Assembly (NCBI RefSeq): GCF_004364345.1
Contig: NZ_SOCA01000013.1
Location: 1-64,000 of the forward strand
Source: Prosthecobacter fusiformis
GTDB lineage: Bacteria; Verrucomicrobiota; Verrucomicrobiia; Verrucomicrobiales; Verrucomicrobiaceae
Reading direction: 5' to 3'
DNA length: 64,000 nt
The position numbers were made by a program, and so were the translations under genes. How positions within the stretch are numbered: the stretch's first letter is position 1; every line of letters begins with the position of its first letter. Below, in pieces: positions 19,701 through 31,700 of this stretch. Below the pieces are notes generated by a model. It saw nothing but the letters and a program-made list of their open reading frames with translations, was not told where the DNA came from and did not search any database.

Positions 19701-22700
19701 GCATGGTGCCAGTGCCATTTTTGGTGAGGTTGGATCCGCCGATCAAATTGGAGGCCACGGTGAGAAGACCGGTGGAGTTTTGATGGAAGAAGAAGCCATC
19801 AGCCCCAGCCTGCAAGTTGCCACCCGTGATGGTGGTGGCATTTCCCGCAACCGTGGAGGTTAGTAATACCCCGCCAGAAGCAATGGTGAGTGTGTCAGCC
19901 ACAGTCACCGTGGAGACGGCCGCCGCATTAAAGCGAAGGCTGTTGATGGTGTGGCGGATTGTATCCGTGGTCCCGGTCATCGCGGCACTGCTAGTGATGT
20001 TGCCGTTGACGCCCCACGCATTGGCTGAGTTTTCCGTCGTGTAAGTAGCTGCCACGATCTGAGTGCCAGAGAGCTTCGCAAAGTCATTGGTATTAACGTT
20101 CATCCAGGCCGCGAGCATACCGTTCACATTAGTCGCAGACCCTGTATATTTGATCTGGGTCTGGGCGCTCGGCAGGTTGAAGTTCACCGTGCCGTTGGTG
20201 CGGCTGAGAGCACCGGTGATGTGCAGCACAGTGTCCTGACCACCGTTGGAGATAAGCTGGATCTCAGAAGGACCGCCAGCGCTGACCAGGTCCGTCACAG
20301 TCTGAGTGGAAGGACCCGTGGCGTTGCCGGTGAGGCGAAGGATGGCACTCGTTTCGCCACTGCTGAGGATGCCCATCGTCAGAACACCATTACCGATCTT
20401 GCTGTCCGCAAGATTATTTGTGGTGAAGTCCAGGTTCAGGATGCCTTCGCGGACAGTCGTGCTGCCAGTGCCCAGGGTGTTATTCCCGCTCACGTTCATC
20501 GTGGTGGTGTGATCCTTGATGACATTTCCGGCAGCACTGCTGAGAGCGGCCGAGATCGTACCTGTATTGAGGTTAAGGGTGGCCAAGCCGCTGAGCGTTC
20601 CGCTGCCTGTGATAAAACCAGCTTCAGTGGTGTTATCAAATCCGACCGTCAGCGTGCCGTTAGTCATGGAATTGTTAAAATTCATCACTAAGTTGCCGAT
20701 TCCATTGCTGTTATCGCCCAGAATCAACTGCTCGATGGAAGCACCAATGGCATTTTCGGCATTGATCAGGATCGTAGATCCATCACGAATGAAGATGCGG
20801 TTGGTGCCGGTGCTGCCCACAATGGCATCAGCCGTCTTAAGATCAAGCGTGGGTGCTGCCGTTGTATCCACTAACAAATCTTGCGAAGTGGAGCCTGCTG
20901 CAGCCCAGGTCAGGCGACCACCGGTTTCGATAGTGAGCGTACCTGCATTGATGAGGTGATCATCAACGACGGTGACAACACTGTTGATTGTCCAGGAACC
21001 ACTCCCGTTCTTCGTGAGGTCAGCTGTGCCTCCATCTGTAGTTCCAGCGACCAAGGTGATCCCGCCGCTGATGAGACCGCTGCCCGTGCCATCTAGCGTG
21101 ATGCCAACTCCATTGGCACCCACTGCCCCAACAGTCGTGCTGATAGCCCCGGAAACCGTGAGGCCCGTGGTGGCGCTTGTAGACGCATTGGCCGTGAAAG
21201 TGCGTGCAGCAGCCCCCAGATTTACCGCAGCGGAAAGGGTAGCACCAAGAGGATTGTTAATCCCGTCATAAAGAACGTTACCGCCCAGGGTGATTGTGCC
21301 GGTGTTGGCACTGTCAATGACCTGGGAGGTGGAGGTGGCATCAGCTCCACTAAAAGTAATGCCATTCAAAGTAAGCGCCCGGCCATTGATATCTAAAATG
21401 GCCGTTTTCCCTGCGCTGGCATTGACGAGAACCTCCGTGCTGATGCTACCCGCAGCCCCCATCTGAAGGGTGCCCGCGTTTACGGTGGTGAGGCCGGTAT
21501 AGGTATTGACGCCATTCAGGATCAGCGTCCCGTCTCCCTGCTTGGTAAAGGCCACATTGTTCTGGTTCGTTCCGGCACCGCCGATGACGCCTTGGAAAGT
21601 ATCCGTGGTTGCCTGCACCACTGTCAGAGTGGAGACAGCCGCATTGCCACCAATGATCGCGTTTCCAGCCGTGGTGCTAGAAGAAAGGTTACCGATGGTG
21701 TTGTTGGAGGCACCGCTGGAGTCTCCCAGTTGCAGAGTGGCCGCAGTCGTGCCATCGCCCAGGGCGAGTGCAGTCGTTGAGGACATATGGTCATCATCCC
21801 CGCCTGCAAGGATGATTTTCCCAGCCACCAGATGAATGCCACCGCTTAGCGTAGCACGGCCATTCGGGCCGGAAAGGATGAGAGTTCCTGAGGATGTGCC
21901 GTTGCCATTAATGGTTAGCAGGCCCGTGCCGCCGAGGTTGCCGGAAATGGTCAGGATGGAGTCCATGTCCGTCAGGTTCCAAGTCTGGCTCTTTGCCAAG
22001 GAAACATTAGCGCTAATACTCACATCCGGTGCTCCGGTTAAGAGAGTCAAGCCGGAGGCTTGCGTAGCATTCCCCAGTGTCAGCGTATTCGTTCCACCGG
22101 ATGAGCCGATGGAAATGTTAGTTCCACCTGAGTGGAAGATGAGTTCCCGGATGGTCAGATTAGCCCCCAGTGTCGTGGCGAAATTAGCCGCACCCGTGGC
22201 ACTGAAATGGACGATGGATCCGCTGTCTGGTGGCACCAGGGCATCCGTTCCGCCTGCCTGTGTGGTAGCCCAGTTGGTAGGAAAGCCATCGCCAGATGTA
22301 AGGGAAGCGGACCAAACCCCTGTGGCGATGCCGGTGAGATCACCCTTCCACCACACGTCCGCAGCCGCTGCCTGGGCTGTCGGCGTCAGCACCCATTGCT
22401 CCCCAGGCTCCCCGAGACCAGTGAACTTTTGGGTGAGTGCATAAGTGAAGCTACCGCCGTTGAACACCACCGGGTTGATGCTGAAGCTGCCCGAGCCAAA
22501 AATGGAGTCGTCGTCCGCTCCGTTGATCAGCACATACTCCAGCCCGGCTGTAGGAGCATTGTTCACATAAATGGCTGTCGTCAGGGTGCCGGTGACCTGC
22601 ATGCTCTGTCCTGTAGCCAGATTGAGCTGTGTGTTAAAACCGCCGTCCAGGGCAAAGCCGAGGGTCGCACCGTTGCCGACGGTGATGACATTTCCGGTCC

Positions 22701-25700
22701 CGGAGAAATCATAAATCACATTGGCGAATGAGCTGGTTCCGCGCATGGAAAATTCCGTATTGTCCGCCAGTGTGAGGCTGGTCATCGTATTCGACAAAGG
22801 CTGGACACCATCAATGAAGAGCTTGCCGCCGCTCACTGTGGTGGACCCGGTGTAGCTGCGGGCACCGTTGATCACCAGTTCACCACTGCCGCTCTTGACC
22901 AAGTTCAGGTTATTCTGATTCGTGCCGGAGCCGCCCAGGCTGCCATTGAAAGTGGTGTTGACGGATTGGTTGACCGTCAGTGTGGAGTTTGCAGCATTGC
23001 CGCCATAGATGGCATTGCCCGTACCCGTGCCGGAGGAACTGAGGGAGGTCAGCGTCTGGCTGGATGCGCCCGCAGACGTACCCAGTTGCAGGGTGGCGGA
23101 TGCCGTTCCAGAACCCATAGTCAGACCCGTAGCAGCCAGCCGGTTGTTCGCGCCACCAGCGGCGATGACGGTTCCTTCCTGGAGTTCCGTATTGCCAGTG
23201 TAGGTGTTCGTGCCGTCAAAGGTCAGCGTTCCTGTCGTGGTCTTGACGAGGTTATCGCCACCATTGAATTCCGCCACGTTCTTGAGGGTACCGCCTTCGA
23301 TGACAATGCTGGTCAGCTTAGCCGTCCCGCTGCCACCCAGGGTATTGTTCCCCATATCCAGCACGGTATTATTGCCGGTCAAAAGGAAATTAGCCGTGCT
23401 TGTGCCACTACCGCCCACCCTGACGATATTGCCACTGAGGGTCACGTTGCCGCCAGTGATATTCAAGTTGGCGATGGCGACAGATGTCGCCGTTGTGGTT
23501 GCGGCCATCGAGATCAGGCCACTGAGCACTGTGCCACCACCGATGTTGAAGTTACTGGTGACCGTGCCGGTGGCTCCCTTGGAGGAAAGCGTCAGGCTGC
23601 TCATATCCAGCGTCCCTTCATCAAAGCTGAAAAGATTAATTTGCGTGCCTGTGCGCGCATTCTGCGTGCCAATGGTCACTGCGCCGAACTTTAAGTCTGC
23701 ATTGTGCCCAGAGACATCGAAAGTATTGTAGGAACCGACAGCAGTGGATGCGCTCCCGGTGCCCATGTTGAAGACAGCAGCTCCAGTGCCTGCCGCATTT
23801 CTGATGATAATGCTGCCATCTGTGCTGACCGAATTGAAGGCGATGGAGCCGGAGTCACGGCCTCCCGTCCCGATATTGATCGTATTGACATTGAAGGTAT
23901 TCACCCCACTGCCGAGCACCACCTTGTTGACCTGCTCATTAGGAATGTTCGTGCTGCTGTTGTTAGTCGCTGAATCGCCTACAGCCAGTGTCGCCACAGT
24001 CACCGTCGTAGTGCCGTCTCCAGCAGTCGGCAGGATCAGGGTTCCAGTCTTGCCAGATACAGCCGAATTGGTGGTCGGGTTCACCCGCAGCACGCCGTTG
24101 GTCGTGTTCAGTGAAATGTTTAAAGAACTCAGACCACTCATGTCAACCAACGTCGCATTGGTGGCAGAACTGCCTACGATAAAAGAGCTGGCTGCAGCGG
24201 TATTCGTCACAACCATTTTACCACCTCCGGTAAAGTTGACTGCGGTATCGGATCCAGCCGCCGAGGAACCCAGGGCAACGTTGTTATTGATCGTCAGCGT
24301 CTTCGTAGCACCGATTTTGACCTCGCTCGCTGTTGTCGAATTCGTCAGCATGGTGAACGCACCGCCGAACGTGGCGTTAGCAGCGGTCAGGTCCAATACG
24401 CCTGGTGTCGTCACCGTATTTGCTGACCCCATGCGCAGACCGCCTAACAAATTTTGGTCCGCCCCAAAGGCAACCGTTCCGTTTTCAATGGTTGTGAAGC
24501 TTGAATAGGTATTGGTGCTGTTCAACGTGAGCGTGCCGGTACCGCTGTAGGTCAGGCCACTGGCGGCCGCACCACCATCAGTGACGACTCCGTTGACCGT
24601 GACATTGCCACTGCCATTGAGAGTCAGAGTGGCTGTCGTAGCCGCATCGGAAAGCAGAAGGTAATCACCGTCAAAGGTGACACCACCCGTGTTATTCACG
24701 GTAAGGGTGCGACTTCCACCGGCATTCACAACATCACCTTCGAAAGTCAGGGATCCGGTGCCTGTGATAACCGGATTGGCACCATTCAGAGTAAGTCCCT
24801 TCAGCGTCGTTGTATAAGAGCCAATATCCAGTGTGGCTGCGCCGAGAGTCAGGTTCGTCGCAGTAGGTAGAGCGGCAGAAACGCCATAAGCCAGGGTGCC
24901 AGCACTGATCGTCGTATCACCCAGATAATTGGCAGCCACGTTGAGAGTCAGTTTGCCTAAACCCGCTTTGGTAAAGCCGCCTTCACCACCACCACCGATG
25001 GCCTGGGTCAAAATGACATCGTTGCCATTGGTATCGAAGGTCGCTCCACCCACCCCGAAGATCGTAGTCCGGGTGGAGGCATCAAAGCTGGTGCCTGTGG
25101 CCCAGCGCAAGGCCCCTCCATAGAAATTCAGCGAGCCAGTGCCCAGGCTGCCCAGTGCCGATACCTCGATCGTGCCCTGGTTAAACCAAGTGCCGCCGCC
25201 ATAAGTATTCGTCAGGTGCGTCAGCGCCAGCGTGCCTGCGCCAGATTTCACCAAGGCTGCCCCAGTGCTGCTCAGGCGGCTTTCAAGTGTCAGAACATTT
25301 GCAGCGTTCGTGCTGTAAATGATGTATTCACTCGTGGAGGTCAGCAGGTTTGCGAATCCGTTGATGCGGGTTGCATTAGCACCGGCAGAAAGCAAGGCAC
25401 CGCTGCTCAGGGTCAGGTTATTGCCAGTGACACCCGTCAGTGTCAGGCTGCCAGCCGTGGAATCCATCACAAGAGAATTGATCACCTTTCCAGCCAGGGT
25501 CGTGCTCACACCTGGATCAGTGACAAAACGAACATTGCTCGTGGTGAGCCCACCCAAAGCCGCATAGCCCGCAGCATCTGTCACATACTCCGAGTTGGCT
25601 AATACGCGCAATCCAACTGCAGTATTGGTGACGAAGCTATTGCCAAGGCCTACAGAACCCGCAGTGCCATCACCAATGATGTATGGAACAATGCTCAGGG

Positions 25701-28700
25701 TCGTAGCCGTAGCACCGGTACCGCCCACGGAACCCGCAGGTGCTGTGCTGAACAACACCTGCCCACGGATGCCGCTGGTTGCCCCCAGTTCAGTACCGCG
25801 CACCAGCAATGTAGATTTGTTATTGCGGGTCAGCGAGGTGGATGTCAGACGGGCCGTTGTCCCCGCCGTTGAATTTTGAGGTTCTGCCGTGATGACGTTG
25901 TGACCACCACCAAGGGTGACAACACCCACTGTTTCATTGCGGGTTGCTCCAAGATCATTGGAGTTTCGCACATAAAGTCCATTTCCACCCGCCGTGTTGT
26001 TCAAAGTAATGGGCGCAGAGTTACCAATACGATTGACATCTGAATCCTGATCCTGGTCAGAATAAAGGCTGGAGCCAGGCCCATTGACCGTGAAACTCGT
26101 GGCATTGATCAAAGCACCCACAGTGCTGTCGAGGTGCAGCGTACCACCATTGACAATCACCCGTCCAGTGAACCCCGTGCTGGCACCTTCCAATTCCTGA
26201 ATTCCAGTGCCTGTTTTAATAAGCGTGCCACTGCCAGTCAGCAATCCAAGGTAAGTCGGAGTCGAGGTCGTTTGGTTGAGAGTCAGAGCATGAGTACCGA
26301 TGCTAACGGTGGCCAGTGCATTGTAACCTGCAGTCGCACTCCCACCAGCGAGACCGCCGATGGTTTCATTACCCTGGAGTTCCAGGAGCGTGGTGTGGTC
26401 ATCCGCTAGTGTGACCAGGGAAAGGTCCCCTATTGCATTGCCGCCTGACACTCGCAGGGTGCCATTCTGTAGGTTGGTGGCTGCTGAGAAGAAATTCGCT
26501 CCATTGAGATGCAATGTGCCTGCCCCGCTCTTGGTGATGGACTGGGTCCCTGAAATGCTAGACCCCACCTGCAGGGAATGGGTCAGACTATCCGTAATGA
26601 AAACCAGTTCACTCGTTCCAGAGATAAGCCTGCCACTGGTGATGGACGTAGGACCCGCGACATTAGAGGTCTGTAGGATACCGCCGCTGGCGATATTCAG
26701 GATTCCAGTGTCTGCCACAAGTAGGCCAGATCCACCGGCAGCATTGAAGCGCAGGCTGTTGATCACCGAATTGCCCGTGACCGTGCCGGTAAAGCCCGTC
26801 GTTTCATCCGTAATATGGGCACCGGTTGTCCAGTTACTCACATCATTACCCCCGGAGAGCATGGCGACAGCGACAATGTTGCTGTCACCGTCGATCTGGG
26901 CAAAACTTGTCACCCCGCCTTTAGTCACCGTCGCAAAGGCAGTGCCTGTGCCGATCAGACCCGTGCTACCATTCGCCGAGCCTGACTTGATGAAGCCGCT
27001 GTCTGGTGCTTCAAACCGGATGGTGCCTGTGCGTGCTGAGCGGGATATGGTCCCGACATTCACCGTGGCAGACCGGGTAAAACCGTTGGTGACTGAAATC
27101 ATGTTTGCACCACCTGCCAGTGCCAGTGATGGAAAAGTATGTGTAGTCGCTCCTGCGGCACTGCCGGTAAAGGTCAGGTTACCTCCGCTCATGCTCAAGG
27201 CGGATCCGGCGGAAATTTTCAGCGTATTGCTGTTAGTGTAGTCCAGGATCAGCGTGCCTGCATTTACCTGGGTGGTCACGGTGCCGTTCAGCCCGCTGTT
27301 ATCACCGCTCAGCGTCACCGTGCCCATGCCGGTTTTCACAATCGTGCCTGCACCCGCCAGCTTGGCCGATACGGAGCCCGCGTACAGCTGGATACTGCTT
27401 GCGGCAGTGGTAGTCGTTACATTGATGGTCCCTGTCCCGGTTATATGACCCACCAGATTGGCACCGGGCTGACCAATGTCAATACGCGGAACGGTGACGC
27501 TGAAGCCATTCATGTTCAGAGTAGCATCTGCACCGGCAGTTTCATACCCCACATACACCCCCTCAATACCATAGCTCGTGCCAAAGGCATTGTTGTCACC
27601 CACATTCACCGTGCCACCATTGCCAACGAAAATGTTGTTACTCGTGCCGGCGAAATAACCCAAGACACCGGTAGCATTAAGATTTGCGACAGTGCCCACG
27701 CCATTGACCTTTAACTCATCCCCCACCACCATCGATGTCCCGGAAAACGTCCAGTTGCCCGAGGCAACGACCAAATCCGGAGCGGCGCTGGTATGGGTAA
27801 AGCCACCCGTCACAAATCCCTGGCCTGTGCCGGAAAGCGTCACGCTCACAGCATTCGCATTGATGCCGCCTGCATACGTCATCGTCGCATCGTTGGTGCC
27901 CGAAGCGCCCAAGCCTGCGGTTGCTGTGACGTTTACCACCCGGTTCAGGGTTTGGCTGTTACCTGCCCCGTCAGCGATAAAGCTCAGTACACCACCGCTG
28001 ACTGTTATCGCGGTTGAGCTATTGCCCAAGTTGCTGCCTGCACTTGTATTGCTGACAGTCTTGAACTGCAACGTGCCTGTCGAAAGCGTGATGCCAGTCA
28101 GCGTATTCGTCCCGCTAAGCTCCAGGATACCATTGCCCGTTTTATTCAGCGTACCATTGGTGAGATTTCCGGCGATCACAGCCTTGTCTGTAGTCACTGA
28201 TGGATTGTCCACCACGCTCACAACTCGGGTGCCAGCATTAAGGTTGATGTTATTATTAAAAGTCACCACCCCAGTACTCGTCAGGGCAGAACCGAAAATA
28301 AGCGGCGCGCCATCCGGCACAAAGTTAGCCGTGCCACCCGTGCCCCACACCAGAGGATCCGCCGCACTGGACAGAGTCACCGAAAGGTTCCCGCCGACCG
28401 CTGCAAAACCACCACCGCCCGACAGCCATTGCACTTGGCCCGAGCCAGTACCGATGCTACGCGTGAATGTGCCGTTGCCAGAAAACACCCCGCCGTTAAG
28501 GACGAGATTACTGGTAGCATTGAGGCCAATAATGTCTCCAGCAGTGATCTGATAGGTGCCCGAGAAGTTATTATTGGTGATGCCGGAGATGTCCAAAGTA
28601 CCCGCACCTGCTTTGACCAGCGAACCACTTCCCGTCAGGGTATTGATGGTCCACACCATATCAGAAGCCAGGCCCGTATTGTCAGCCACCGTGACCGTCA

Positions 28701-31700
28701 CATTGCCTGATCCCAGAGCCAGCGTGCCTGCACCGGAAATAGTCGCAGCCGTCAAAGTCGTACCTGTGGCAGTGATGGCCGTCGGGGTCAGCGTCAATGT
28801 GCTGGCGATGTCCAGAAGCGCACTGGCCCCCATGCTCACCGTGCCAACAGAATGGTTCACGCTGGCATTGCTTTCAAAATAAACATTACCCGCAGTGATG
28901 GTCAGGTTACCCGTCCCCAACTTGCCTGCCCCCTTTACTCTCAGGATGCCGTTGGCATTGTTGACGGTAGTACTACCCCCGGTGCTATTAATACCCCCGA
29001 TATTCAGCGTGCCATTGCCTGTATAGCTAAGGTTGACTCCAAATGCCTTATCGGTGCTTATTGCACTGTTGAGATTCGTCGTTCCACTGCCGTTAAAAGC
29101 CAACGAAACAGCGGAGGTAAGTGAGTTGAAGGGCATCGCACCGTTGAGTGTCAACGACTTACCCGTTGATATCGAGTTAGCGAAAGTTTGTGTAGCCGAT
29201 TGGTTGTTGTAGGTCCATGCGCCATTGGCTATGATACTGTAATCACCAAAGAAAGTGGTGGTGCCTGATGTCGTTGTGCTGTTGATAAACCATGTGTTGG
29301 CCAGTGTTCTATCTTCGCCATAGGCAAACATCGAGCCATTGCGTAGGTTAATCGTGCTCGCACCGAAAGCGTTCACATGGCCAATCCCAACCGCACCGGA
29401 TGTAATCGTTGTCTGGCCAGTATAAGTGCTGTTACCAGCAAGGATCCAAGTGGCATTTCCATCGATGGTTAGTGCAAGTGCATCAGCACCGCTGTTATAG
29501 TTCGTCAGCGGACTGGTGATCATGTTACCCATCGTGTTAGAGCCACGGAGATAAAGAATCTTGGCTCCAGCCACCATGTCATTGACAATATTGGTCAGAA
29601 CGAGCGCCCCTGAACCATCCGCATGAATTTGAGTATTGCCCGTAGAAGTGTTCAGCCGGATCATCCGGTCACTGGTTTCTCCCGCACCGACATACTGCAG
29701 AATCCCTGCACCCGTGCCACCGTTACCCATAGTGAGGGCATTGGATGCCAGATTCGCATTGACATTCGTACCCAGGCTTGATCCAGACACTGCATCGGTG
29801 CTTCTCCCCAATGAGTTCACGGTCAGGGTGCCTTGATATAGGTTGGTTTCACCACTGTATGTATTTTTACCCATCAGTTGAAGCGTACCCGATCCCACTT
29901 TACGCAAACCTGTACCCGCATTGCCTGAAATGATGCCCGAGATGGTGGCATAGTCAGCAGCCGTATTGGTATTATCATCCACACGAATGGTGCGCATGGC
30001 GAGTGCGCCAACGGCCCCTGTTCCCGTCGCTCCTCCTGAGGATGCCGTATTTGCGCTGATCGTCACCTGAGTTGCACTGTTAATGCTGACAATATAGGCG
30101 CCAGCGGGGATATTTATGCCGCTGATGCTTTGACCCACGACCAAACCTGTGGTGTCCACAGTCACGTTTGCGCTGCTGTTGGTCGTCGTCATCGCCAGAG
30201 AAGCCTGAGCAGCCCCGCCCGTAGCAGAGCCCAGAGAAAAGTTTCCAGCGATGTCAACTTCCGAAAGCGCCATGGCAGTTGTGGCACCCTGCGCACGAGC
30301 CTGGGATCCATTCAAGATCAAACCGTTTCTATTATCCAGGAAACCAGTCGTGCTACCCCAAACGGGCGTTCCGGTCCAGCTTACAGTCAGTTTACTGTCA
30401 CCACCGATGAATCCACCTGAGAACTGAGCGGTCGTTGATGAGGAAGGTGTAAAGCGCATCTGCCCGGCACCCGTCCCAATGTTTCTGCTCAGGGTTCCTT
30501 GTGAATACAAGGCCCCACCGTCAAAGACGAGATTGGAGGCAGTGGGTAAACCCTGGCCGCTAGTCGCTACCAAAATACCCTGGCTAATCGTAGTAGTGCC
30601 AGTGTATGCGTTGGTTGAACCTGCAAGGTTCCAAACTCCGGTGCCTGTTTTGATGACGCTTGTGATGTTGGCCCCAGTGCCACTGTCTGTAAGACGCGGG
30701 TAAAAGGTGTTATCGCCGGTGGATGTGCCGCCAAAGGTGAGAGTCTGCGGCCCGGTGATTCCATGAACAATGTTTCCTGTATTTCTCCAAATGATCGCAT
30801 TGTTGTTGGTCACCGTGCTGGATAGTGTGGCACCGGTGCCAGCGAGCGTAAACAGGCGGTTAGTAGATGTAGAGACCGTGCCTGCTGTAAGTGCACCATT
30901 CAAGATCGCACCTGCATAAACAAGGCCGCCCGTGCTGCCATTGAAGATCAGGTTTGCTGCATTTTGTGCATCATTCGCCGCGCTACCAGAGCCTGCACCG
31001 ATACCGCTGGTCTGGCCTAGATCTGTCATGGAATTAACGGTGACCAAACCAGTAGATCCAATAGTCGTCGTCCCCGTATAAGTGCTCAGGCCCAACAGGC
31101 TCTGGGCCCCGGTTCCTCTCTTGATCACATTCAAGACACCCGTCCCATCTTTAAGGATGCCCGTAAAAGTACCTGCTGCGGTAGAGCTGGTGCTGCCAAT
31201 TGAAAGAGTCGCTGCCGAGGTTCCCGAAACACCACCGCTGTTGGTGATGGTACCCGCGCCAGTCAAAGCACCGATGGTCACTGTCTGTGAAGCCCCGGCG
31301 GCATTGATATCCAAAATGGTGCCTTGCCTCAATGTGGTCAAGTTTGCTGCCGTCGAAATAACCCCCAGTGTAGCCGTCGCTCCAGAAAGCTGCACCATAC
31401 CTTCGTTGATGATCGTGTTACCCGTATAAGTATTCGCTCCGCCAATCACCAGCGTTCCCGTTCCGGACTTAGTCAATGATCCCGTTCCAGATCCAATCAA
31501 TGAGTTGATGGTCAGTGCTGGAATAGGCAGCGGAGTCGGCGGGTTGGTAGAGTTGTCGAACTGACGGACTCCATTGGTAATAATCACGGTCTCCACAGAA
31601 GCAGCACCAATCTGGCTGCCTGTGATTGTTGCACCGCCCAAAGTGTAATCAAAAAGCAGGCCTTTGGCTGTCAGAGTCAGAGTGCCGCCAAGAGTCAGAG

